Position numbers and translations under genes: made by a program
From: a virus
Length of the DNA: 28,659 nt
Virus record (IMG/VR): IMGVR_UViG_3300027792_000050
Coordinates: 1-28,659 of that record
Strand: one strand, 5' to 3'
In this document: piece by piece, positions 22,742 through 28,659 of the stretch
How positions within the stretch are numbered: position 1 is the stretch's first letter
Layout of the letters: each line of letters opens with the position of its first letter
The notes under the pieces: model-generated
Database searches by the model: none
The model's input: the letters and a program-made list of their open reading frames with translations, nothing else
Told to the model about the DNA's origin: nothing

Positions 22742-25480
22742 ATGGCAGAACGCCTTCATCCAGGGGTTTATGTGGAGGAGAAGCGCAGCGGTCTCGCTCC
22801 CATCCAGGGTGTCTCCACCAGCAACATGGGCACCGTCGGCTTCACCGAGCGTGGGCCGTCTGACGTTGCGACGTTGGTGACGAGCTTCCCCAACTTCCAG
22901 GACACGTTCGGCGCCTTCATCGCTGCGAGCCAGATGCCGACCCACGTCTTCGCCTTCTTCGCCAACGGCGGACGGAGGGCCTACGTCGTGCGGGTCACGG
23001 GCTCCGGGTCGGCCAAGGCCATGGGCTACCTGACGAGCGACTGGGCTGAGGAGACCATCGCGACGGGCGACGGCTCCGTGAAGGCCATGAACAGCGCGGC
23101 CCCGACCATCGGCGAGACCGACATCCAGCACATCGACATCGAGCCCGGCTCCGTCACCGTCGCCTTCAAGCAGGTGACGAACGGGGTCTCCGTCCTCGGC
23201 GACGCAATCGGCGGAGCGGCCCCGGCTATGACGCTGAACGTCATCACCGGGACGCCATTCCACGCGGGCATGGTCGGCCAGACCCTCACTCTGGCGGGAT
23301 GCACGACCCCGGCGAACAACGGCACCTTCCCGATCACGGCGGTGAGCGTGGATGGCAAGACGCTCATCTACACGAACGTCGCTGGTGTGGTCGAGGCACT
23401 TGCCGTGGCGGCGACGTGGGCCGTCAGCGTGATCGCTGAGGCGTCGGACCTCTCTCCGGTCCCGGCCGGCGTCGTGACCGAGTTCGCCGGGAAGCTCGGC
23501 ACGACCTCTGCCAACAGGGCCATCGTCCCCGGGAGCGTGACCATCAACGGGATCGCTGCTGGCGAGGCGTACTCGGACACGGGGAGCGATGGGGTCCTGT
23601 ACGAGGCTGGCGCCCCTGCGGTCCCGGCTGGCTACGTGGACTACGAGACCGGCCTCTTCACCATCACCTTCGTCACTGCTCCGCTCAACCCGGCGGACGT
23701 CACCTACGACTACACCCCGCAGCCCCCGGACACGACCGTCACCGACAACGGGGCGGGCGCCTGGAGCGGTGGCTATGCTGGGGCGGTGGCCTACGACACG
23801 GGCGTCTGGTCTCTGACGGCCAACTACGCCCCGGCGAACGGGCTGCCCGTCGAGGTCGCCTACACCCAGCGGGTGTGGCAGTTCCAGCCCATCAGCGAGG
23901 GTGACTGGGGCAACTACGTGCGCCTGGACGTGCGCGGTGACGCCGACTACTACACGCGGGCCACGGCGAGCTTCTCCAGGCACGACGTCCTGGTCTACCT
24001 CTCCGAGGATGGCGGGGTGAGCTACGACCTCCTGGAGACCTTCGAGGATCTCTCCCTCACCAACCCGACCGACGCGAGGTACATCGGGTCCATCCTCAAC
24101 AACGAGGGGGTCGGCAGCTCGCTCATCGGCCTCGTCGAGCCCTCCAACGAGGACGTGGCGCCGCGCAGCCTGTCTGGCTACCAGTGGCAGCGGGCGGTCG
24201 GGGCCGGGAACGGCACCCAGGCGCAGTTCGGAAGCTCCGGTGCGACCCCGACCATCCCGGCTCCCTTCGTCTGTGCCCCGCTGGAGACCCCGGTGCAGCC
24301 CGGCTCCGTGAGCATCGCCTACACGGACCTGAACGGCGTGGCCAGGACCATCACGGACGATGGCAACGGCAACCTCATCGGCGACGTCTTCAGCGGCGCG
24401 GCGGCTGGCTTCAACGAGATCGACTACGACACGGGCGAGTTCGCCTTCGAGACCTCGGCCGACGATGGCGCGACGTCTGGTGCGGTGGGCAACTTTACCC
24501 AGGCTGGCAACGCGGCGGTGCCGATGGTCAGCTACTACCTGGAGCCCACGGACGCCAACACGGCGGACCAGCCCACGGGCGGTCTCGACGGGAGCGCTCC
24601 GACCCGCAGCGAGCTGACGAGCCCGGCTCTCAAGAGCGACCGCAAGGGCATGTACGCCCTGCTTTCGACCGATGAGCTGATCAACCTGACCATCCCCGAT
24701 GCGGCGGGCAACGTCACCATGAGCGTCGACCAGGTGACCGAGGCCGAGACGAACGAGAAGTGGTTCGTCATCCTCGCCACGCCTCCTGGCTACACCCCGA
24801 CCCAGGCGAAGGACTGGCGCATCAACACGCTGGGCATCACGTCCAGCTACGGGGCGCTCTACTACCCCTACATCCAGATCGCCGATCCGGTCACGGACCT
24901 CCCCGTCAACATCCCGCCCGGAGGCCACATCGCGGGCATCTACGCCAGGACCGACTCCGCCAAGAGCGTGGGCAAGGCCCCGGCTGGCACCGTGGACGGC
25001 AAGCTCCTCTTCGCCACAGGGGTCGAGCGGAAGCTGGAGTTCGCCGAGATCGACGTCCTGCACCCCAACCAGGTCAACGCGATCATCAACACCCCGCAGA
25101 CCGGGCTCTGCGTGTGGGGCGCGCGGACCCTGGAGCGACCGCCGAGCGACTTCCGCTACGTCCACGTCAGGAGGCTCTTCAACTTCCTGAAGGCGAGCAT
25201 CTTCAACAGCACGCACGGCTTCGTCTTCGAGAACGTGGGAGCGCCCCTCTGGAGCAAGATCAGGCTCTCCGTCGAGAGCTTCTTGCTCACTCAGTACCAG
25301 CAGGGTCTCTTCAAGGGCGGGACGCCAGCCGAGGCGTTCGCGGTCATCTGCGACGAGACCAACAACCCCCAGAACGTGCAAGACGCGGGCGTGGTGATCT
25401 GCGACATCTACGTCGCGCCCAACACGCCCGGCGAGTTCATCGTGTTCCGCATCCAGCAGAAGGTGGCCCAGGCCGCGTAG
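22742..25480 (+). CDS. Tail sheath protein with large inserted beta domains
   Basis: A protein of 912 residues (T4 gp18 has 659). The start HPGVYVEEK (6-14), TSNMGTVGFTERGP and MPTHVFAFFANGGRRAYVVRV are typical of contractile sheath subunits. So is the end: CVWGARTLERPPSDFRYVHV, RRLFNFLKASIF, FVFENVGAPLWSKIRLSVE, and ICDIYVAPNTPGEFIVFRIQ. The C-terminal part (about 640-912) is the conserved polymerising core. Between lie inserted modules: an NNGTF-type unit around 175-220, and three units with a GSV strand, a DxGxG turn or a YxTG strand at about 264-327, 330-379 and 520-578. These probably decorate the tail outside. Upstream GGGAG serves as ribosome binding site. Codons are strongly C/G-ending as in the capsid gene, fitting high expression. 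Confidence 0.93.
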   Translation: MAERLHPGVYVEEKRSGLAPIQGVSTSNMGTVGFTERGPSDVATLVTSFPNFQDTFGAFIAASQMPTHVFAFFANGGRRAYVVRVTGSGSAKAMGYLTSDWAEETIATGDGSVKAMNSAAPTIGETDIQHIDIEPGSVTVAFKQVTNGVSVLGDAIGGAAPAMTLNVITGTPFHAGMVGQTLTLAGCTTPANNGTFPITAVSVDGKTLIYTNVAGVVEALAVAATWAVSVIAEASDLSPVPAGVVTEFAGKLGTTSANRAIVPGSVTINGIAAGEAYSDTGSDGVLYEAGAPAVPAGYVDYETGLFTITFVTAPLNPADVTYDYTPQPPDTTVTDNGAGAWSGGYAGAVAYDTGVWSLTANYAPANGLPVEVAYTQRVWQFQPISEGDWGNYVRLDVRGDADYYTRATASFSRHDVLVYLSEDGGVSYDLLETFEDLSLTNPTDARYIGSILNNEGVGSSLIGLVEPSNEDVAPRSLSGYQWQRAVGAGNGTQAQFGSSGATPTIPAPFVCAPLETPVQPGSVSIAYTDLNGVARTITDDGNGNLIGDVFSGAAAGFNEIDYDTGEFAFETSADDGATSGAVGNFTQAGNAAVPMVSYYLEPTDANTADQPTGGLDGSAPTRSELTSPALKSDRKGMYALLSTDELINLTIPDAAGNVTMSVDQVTEAETNEKWFVILATPPGYTPTQAKDWRINTLGITSSYGALYYPYIQIADPVTDLPVNIPPGGHIAGIYARTDSAKSVGKAPAGTVDGKLLFATGVERKLEFAEIDVLHPNQVNAIINTPQTGLCVWGARTLERPPSDFRYVHVRRLFNFLKASIFNSTHGFVFENVGAPLWSKIRLSVESFLLTQYQQGLFKGGTPAEAFAVICDETNNPQNVQDAGVVICDIYVAPNTPGEFIVFRIQQKVAQAA

Positions 25481-25492
25481 CGAGAGGGCCTA

Positions 25493-25512
25493 GAGCGAAA
25501 CCGAGTTTCGCT
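25493..25512 (+). terminator. Hairpin after the sheath gene, second copy of a dyad element
   Basis: AGCGAAAC-CGA-GTTTCGCT-type pairing gives an 8-bp stem with a 3-base loop, 13 bases after the sheath stop, followed by TTGG. It is 17/20 identical to 5280-5299. Its 3' arm ends 2 bases before the GGAGGAG of the next gene, so it could act as a partial terminator or affect translation start. Confidence 0.5.
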
Positions 25513-25529
25513 TTGGAGGAGATGAGACA

Positions 25530-25955
25530 ATGGACGCAACCATCACCAACCTGAGCACCAAGCGGGTGTTCATCCCCGGACCCAATCTCGACCTCGCGCC
25601 CACGGGCGACCCGGACGGGAAGGATGTCCAAGCGTGGCCCAACGTCACGGTGAGCGACCTCGACGGCAATGACCGGATCAAGGAGCTGGTCGTGGCCGGG
25701 TCCATCTCGGTCAGGATGGACGACGCCAGCTATGACGTGGCGGAGGCCACGCAGGGGGCGCTCGTCTACGGGCACCTGCCGCTGATCGCCCACGCAGACC
25801 TCCCCCTGGCGGCGGCCAACGGAGCCACGGTCTTCGTGACGGACGGTCGCAAGGTCGGCGAGGGCGCGGGGGCCGGAACGGGTGTCCCGGCCTACTTCGA
25901 CCTGGCCTCGACGACCTGGATGGTCTTCTCGACCGACACGGCCGTCCTGGTCTGA
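25530..25955 (+). CDS. Small virion protein of the tail module (unknown)
   Basis: A protein of 141 residues with GGAGGAG 8 bases upstream. It is beta-rich: an N-terminal half with TKRVFIPGPNLDLAPTG and IKELVVAGSISVRM, then a distinctive C-terminal stretch HADLPLAAANGATVFVTDGR followed by KVGEGAGAGTG and YFDLASTTWMVFST. The 'LP.a.a.Ga..fVTDGRk.GE..GaGTG..v' pattern is one I recall from phage virion proteins such as decoration or fibre-associated parts, where it forms a compact sandwich. Its place between sheath and tube suggests a tail accessory. Function not established. Confidence 0.55.
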   Translation: MDATITNLSTKRVFIPGPNLDLAPTGDPDGKDVQAWPNVTVSDLDGNDRIKELVVAGSISVRMDDASYDVAEATQGALVYGHLPLIAHADLPLAAANGATVFVTDGRKVGEGAGAGTGVPAYFDLASTTWMVFSTDTAVLV

Positions 25956-25973
25956 CGGTAGTCGGAGGGAAGC

Positions 25974-26390
25974 GTGGCACAGACCCCTGTGGTCATAGAG
26001 CAGCGCATCAACGCTGGGCAGCAGTTCAATGAATCGCTGCCCAGCACGACGCCTGTCGATGCGATGGCGATCAGGAAGTTCCCGGTGTCCAACCAGGGCG
26101 GCCTGTTCGACTTCGACTTCACCGGGCCGGATGCGTCGTTCGTGACCTATCAGATCGACCAGGTGTTCGTGGACTTCGGGGACGCTGCGCCTGGGGAGGT
26201 CTCCATCATCAACAGCGACGCGATACCCAAGCGGGTCGTCCTTGCGTCGCTGCCTGCTGGTGGGACCTTCCTGCGCGTGGACCCGATCATGCTCGCCTGG
26301 GACGAGAAGCTGGTCCTCAAGACGACAGGAGCCACGTTGGCCCTGTACGCCAGGGTCCAGGCGAGCCCCCGGCGGATCAAGCAGGAGTAG
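25974..26390 (+). CDS. Small beta-rich virion protein (unknown)
   Basis: A protein of 138 residues from a GTG with CGGAGGGA upstream. Almost the whole chain reads as strands: GGLFDFDFTGPDASFVTYQI, QVFVDFG, PKRVVLASLPAGGTFLRVDP, and KLVLKTTGATLALYARVQ. This is typical of jelly-roll or Ig-like virion proteins. No enzyme motif or signal peptide is seen. It is part of the closely spaced set between sheath and tube and is probably exposed on tail or head. Not recognised. Confidence 0.5.
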   Translation: MAQTPVVIEQRINAGQQFNESLPSTTPVDAMAIRKFPVSNQGGLFDFDFTGPDASFVTYQIDQVFVDFGDAAPGEVSIINSDAIPKRVVLASLPAGGTFLRVDPIMLAWDEKLVLKTTGATLALYARVQASPRRIKQE

Positions 26391-26393
26391 GCG

Positions 26394-26954
26394 ATGGAGA
26401 GGCCCCTCTCAGAACAGCTTGCCGACGCCGTGAGGAGCGAAGCTCTGCGGAGCGGAGGGTTCCGCGTCAAGCTCCTTCGGCTGACCCATGAGGGCTACCC
26501 GGGCAAGGCGGTCCACGGGGTGCTTCCTCTGGTCGTCGTTGGGCACGAGGCCCTGACGGATGTCGAGTGGGGTCAGTGGGTGCGGGAGAACGCGACCGCT
26601 GCCTACGGGACCGCCTACGCCCAGAAGCTCGTCGAGACCGGCGTGGACCTCAAATCCATGCTCCCCACTGCGCCTCTCGGACGGATGCTCCGCATCTCGA
26701 AGGAGGCGCGGTGGAGGTCTCTGGCGGAGCGGTACAGGTCCCTCAACGAGGCTGGGGCGATCTTGGCCATGGTCGAGAAGTGGCCGTCGCTGTACAATCT
26801 GATGGCAGAGGAGATGGCTGAGGAGGAGATGACCCTGGACGTGTTCATCGACAGGGTTCGCGCGATGCCCACTCCGTGGGAAGTCGGCCAAGGCCGAGAC
26901 CTCACGCTGGGCGACCTCATCGGCCGGGGCGTCGTGCTGACCCCCAACTGGTAG
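26394..26954 (+). CDS. Hypothetical tail-module protein
   Basis: A protein of 186 residues; the ATG is 3 bases after the previous stop and uses the GGAG within it. The N-terminal helix and strand (PLSEQLADAV...GGFRVKLLRLTHEG) resemble the start of the 105-residue product at 19557. The rest is helical (WRSLAERYRSLNEAGAILAM, YNLMAEEMAEEEMTLDVFID) and ends with WEVGQGRDLTLGDLIGRGVV. No known fold is recognised. Position just before the tube gene fits an assembly or chaperone role. Confidence 0.5.
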   Translation: MERPLSEQLADAVRSEALRSGGFRVKLLRLTHEGYPGKAVHGVLPLVVVGHEALTDVEWGQWVRENATAAYGTAYAQKLVETGVDLKSMLPTAPLGRMLRISKEARWRSLAERYRSLNEAGAILAMVEKWPSLYNLMAEEMAEEEMTLDVFIDRVRAMPTPWEVGQGRDLTLGDLIGRGVVLTPNW

Positions 26955-26969
26955 GAGAAGGAGAAGACC

Positions 26970-27587
26970 ATGGGACGATCAGCGGCAACCGATCCGCTTC
27001 ATGCTTTCAGGTTCCACGCCCGCATGGTTCCGGGCGACGCCTCTCCGGTCAACGGCATCCCCGGAGCTTCTCCAGGTGACGCGCTCCAGCCCTTCGAGAG
27101 CGGCCCGGGGTACATCGCCGGGCAGGGAGCCGAGGCCGGCTTCCAGAGCATCACGGCGCCCGAGCTGACCCAGGAGATGGCCGAGTACCGCGAGGGCATT
27201 CGGACCTACACGCAGAAGTTCCCTGGCGTCCCGAGCGTCAACGACATCACCCTCATCAGGGGGTGCGCTCGGTTTGACACGGCCTTCTTCGCATGGATTC
27301 TCGCCGCCGCCGAGGGCGACGAGTATCGCGGGGACCTCACCCTCTACCACATCCAGCGTCCCAAGCGCAGCGTGGCCATCACGACGGGGGCCAGCGGGAG
27401 CGCTCAGATGGCGGCGACCGAGATCGAGCTGACGGACGCCAACACGAAGCGGTACATCCTGCGGGACGCCTTCCCGATCAGGGTCAAGATCGCGGGCGAC
27501 CTCGACGCTTCGACATCCGACGTCTCGCTCTCGGAGATGGACGTCGCCTACGAGCGGTTCGACGTCGAGCTGCCCTCCGCTGCGTAG
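26970..27587 (+). CDS. Tail tube protein, T4 gp19-like
   Basis: A protein of 205 residues (gp19 has 163) with GGAGAAGGAGAAG before the ATG. It forms the inner tube of the contractile tail. Family signatures are HAFRFHARM at about 11-19, GAEAGFQSITAPELTQEMAEY and REGIRTYTQKFPGVP, then ITLIRGCARFDTAFFAWI. The C-terminal half consists of strands (LTLYHIQRPKRSVAIT, YILRDAFPIRVKIAGDL, VSLSEMDVAYERFDVEL) that form the tube barrel. The extra length over gp19 comes from a loop at about 20-50 (VPGDASPVNGIPGASPGDA). The gene order sheath - small genes - tube agrees. Confidence 0.87.
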   Translation: MGRSAATDPLHAFRFHARMVPGDASPVNGIPGASPGDALQPFESGPGYIAGQGAEAGFQSITAPELTQEMAEYREGIRTYTQKFPGVPSVNDITLIRGCARFDTAFFAWILAAAEGDEYRGDLTLYHIQRPKRSVAITTGASGSAQMAATEIELTDANTKRYILRDAFPIRVKIAGDLDASTSDVSLSEMDVAYERFDVELPSAA

Positions 27588-27663
27588 CCTGAAGGAGCGG
27601 CCCAGAGCCAACTAGGCTGGTCTTCGGGTCTGCCGTGCGGCATCATGGGCCAGAGAGGTCCCG
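27588..27663 (+). other. Gap between tube gene and homing endonuclease
   Basis: 76 bases. AGCC-AACTA-GGCT and TGCCG-TG-CGGCA are two weak dyads. A purine-rich stretch, GAGAGG, 6 bases before the ATG at 27664 can serve as ribosome binding site. No promoter or terminator can be supported. Confidence 0.4.
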
Positions 27664-28533
27664 ATGGCGCAGCGGCGATTCTTGGACATTGCTCATCCTC
27701 GCTTCCTTGACTACCATTGTGGCATGGTTTTCAAGCGCGGCGACAAGCCATGGAACATCAAGACCGTCGATAGTGACACACGGGGCAGGCTCGTCGACCT
27801 TTACCTTTCTGGGATGCCTGGCGAGGCGGCGGGCCGGGAGCTTGGCCTGACGAAGCACTCTGCGATGAAGGTGCTCCGAGAGGAGGGCGTCGTTCGTGGG
27901 GCTCCTGTGGTGAACAGGACGAACGCCAGGGGCGCGAGGACCGTTGGGTTCATCGAGAGCTTCTGGACGCGCTGGAGCCCGGAGAGCGCCTGGGTGTGGG
28001 GTTTGGTCTTCGGTGACGGCTGGGTCACAGAGAGAGATGTTCACCTGTCCGGGAGCCAAGAGGTCATCGACCTCGTCAAGGCTGCGAGCGGGTGCAAGGC
28101 CAAGGTGTATCAGCGAGAGGGGTGCGTGTCCTTGTACCTGGGTGGCCTGGATATGGTGGAGGCGGCTGGTCGTGTCGGGCTCACCCCAGGCCCCAAGTCG
28201 AGCACCATCGAGTGGCCTGAGATGCCGGTCGAGTTCGACTGGCACTTCATTCGTGGGCTCTGGGATAGTGACGGGTGCTGGAGCACATGGAGGAGGGAGA
28301 CGCATCCCCTTCTAACGGCTACGCTCGCGTCTAACAGCCGTGGTATGTTGGAGGCCGTCATCGAGAGAGCCAGGGTCGCGGGTGTGGAAGGGAGCCTGAA
28401 TCAGCCACGGGAGAAGCACTGGCACGCGAGATTCTTCGGAAGCAACGCGGAAGCCCTTGGTCGGCTCATGTACTCTGGGTCGTCGGAGGCCATGAGATGC
28501 CCTCGCAAGTGGGCGGACTTCAGGGGGTGCTGA
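27664..28533 (+). CDS. LAGLIDADG homing endonuclease
   Basis: A reading frame of 289 residues. Residues about 35-75 (TRGRLVDLYLSGMPGEAAGRELGLTKHSAMKVLREEG) are a helix-turn-helix. Two LAGLIDADG helices follow, WVWGLVFGDG (110-119, catalytic D118) and FIRGLWDSDG (195-204, D203), so one chain has both active-site halves. Such enzymes cut a long target site and spread their own gene. The first eight residues, MAQRRFLD, equal the start of the tail gene directly downstream, and 9-20 resemble it weakly. The endonuclease itself may therefore begin at M21 (ATG 27724), with the first 20 codons derived from the invaded or a related tail gene. Codon use is less biased than in the virion genes. The enzyme type is confident, the start is not. 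Confidence 0.87.
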   Translation: MAQRRFLDIAHPRFLDYHCGMVFKRGDKPWNIKTVDSDTRGRLVDLYLSGMPGEAAGRELGLTKHSAMKVLREEGVVRGAPVVNRTNARGARTVGFIESFWTRWSPESAWVWGLVFGDGWVTERDVHLSGSQEVIDLVKAASGCKAKVYQREGCVSLYLGGLDMVEAAGRVGLTPGPKSSTIEWPEMPVEFDWHFIRGLWDSDGCWSTWRRETHPLLTATLASNSRGMLEAVIERARVAGVEGSLNQPREKHWHARFFGSNAEALGRLMYSGSSEAMRCPRKWADFRGC

Positions 28534-28534
28534 A

Positions 28535-28659
28535 GTGGCGCAAAGAAGATTTCTGGACATGATGCAGCAGTACCCGTTCTGGGTGCTGGATGCTTCTGGT
28601 TTCGCAGGGAATCCGCTCTTCAGCGTCTTCGATCCGGTGCTGGGCTTCTCTGGCTGTTC
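28535..28659 (+). CDS. Start of a tail protein, possibly tube-related (3' end outside window)
   Basis: 41 codons from a GTG one base after the endonuclease stop; a GGGGG-type ribosome binding site lies 6 bases upstream. The product starts MAQRRFLDMMQQYPFWVLDA and continues with NPLFSVFDPVLGFSGC. The 'hPFWl.D....P.l.P..GFSs.TAPE' start is one I know from phage tail proteins encoded next to the tube gene and thought to be tube-like. Only the N-terminal part is present, so this remains tentative. It is probably the target gene, or a neighbour of the target site, of the homing endonuclease. Confidence 0.5.
   Translation, partial: MAQRRFLDMMQQYPFWVLDASGFAGNPLFSVFDPVLGFSGC

Noticed and set aside
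22361-25381. Very long open frame on the minus strand (about 1000 codons) across the sheath gene
   Set aside because: It lies entirely opposite genes with clear families. Long antisense frames are expected where codons end in C or G. Its product is Arg/Val/Asp/Gly-rich without a recognisable fold and has no ribosome binding site in context. The same holds for the minus-strand frames at 11135-12928, 15209-16852, 3999-5243, 6655-7953 and 8711-9997.
27664-28590. Group I intron carrying the endonuclease
   Set aside because: The repeated MAQRRFLD could suggest exon ends, but the downstream gene has its own complete start and ribosome binding site. I could not find the paired conserved core elements of a group I intron. 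A free-standing endonuclease is simpler.
1-28659. tRNA genes, CRISPR arrays, insertion sequences and attachment sites
   Set aside because: Looked for in the gaps, which are all about 105 bases or shorter. No cloverleaf, spaced direct repeats, terminal inverted repeats or transposase or integrase motifs were seen.

Overview
The window is part of the genome of a contractile-tailed double-stranded DNA phage, or of a prophage of one. Its head, neck and tail proteins are of the T4-related myovirus type: gp17-like terminase, gp20-like portal, gp21-like protease, gp23-like capsid protein, gp18-like sheath and gp19-like tube. All genes that can be supported lie on the + strand, packed with 4-base stop/start overlaps or short gaps, and most have a strong AGGAGG-type ribosome binding site. 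Base composition is GC-rich with G/C-ending codons, strongest in the capsid and sheath genes. This suggests a high-GC bacterial host, which cannot be named from this sequence. No integrase, tRNA, CRISPR or host gene is visible, and no gap exceeds about 105 bases.

Region 1 (1-3512) is the end of a replication/recombination module. It holds the C-terminal end of a possible RecA/UvsX-type protein, then a PD-(D/E)XK resolvase-like nuclease, a Cas4/RecB-like nuclease with a probable Fe-S cluster and a zinc-ribbon insertion, and a RuvC-fold resolvase. A putative DNA-binding protein and a small unknown follow. Region 2 (3540-5267) is one large unknown protein whose last 100 residues look like a distinct phage-associated domain.

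Region 3 (5268-16741) is packaging and head assembly. It opens with a hairpin, a sigma70-like promoter and a palindrome, followed by a terminase-small-subunit candidate, TerL and portal. A second promoter candidate then precedes two unknown probable head proteins, one of 799 residues with acidic and basic blocks. A short gene, a protease-scaffold fusion and the major capsid protein complete the region, and a very stable hairpin follows the capsid gene.

Region 4 (16846-22704) is a run of small neck and connector genes: gp13-like and gp14-like candidates, two cysteine-rich proteins, a tail-completion candidate, and two proteins with a small head and a long Pro/Glu-rich tail. Region 5 (22742-28659) is the tail: a 912-residue sheath, three small unknown virion proteins and the tube. 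A LAGLIDADG homing endonuclease is then wedged directly in front of a further tail gene that runs off the window.

Three observations stand out. The homing endonuclease reading frame begins with the same eight residues, MAQRRFLD, as the tail gene after it, but with different codons. A small beta-rich module seems to be shared by the capsid protein and the sheath. The two genes directly behind the promoter candidates both lack a clear ribosome binding site, and one of them may be leaderless. All assignments come from reading motifs and gene order; no database search was run.
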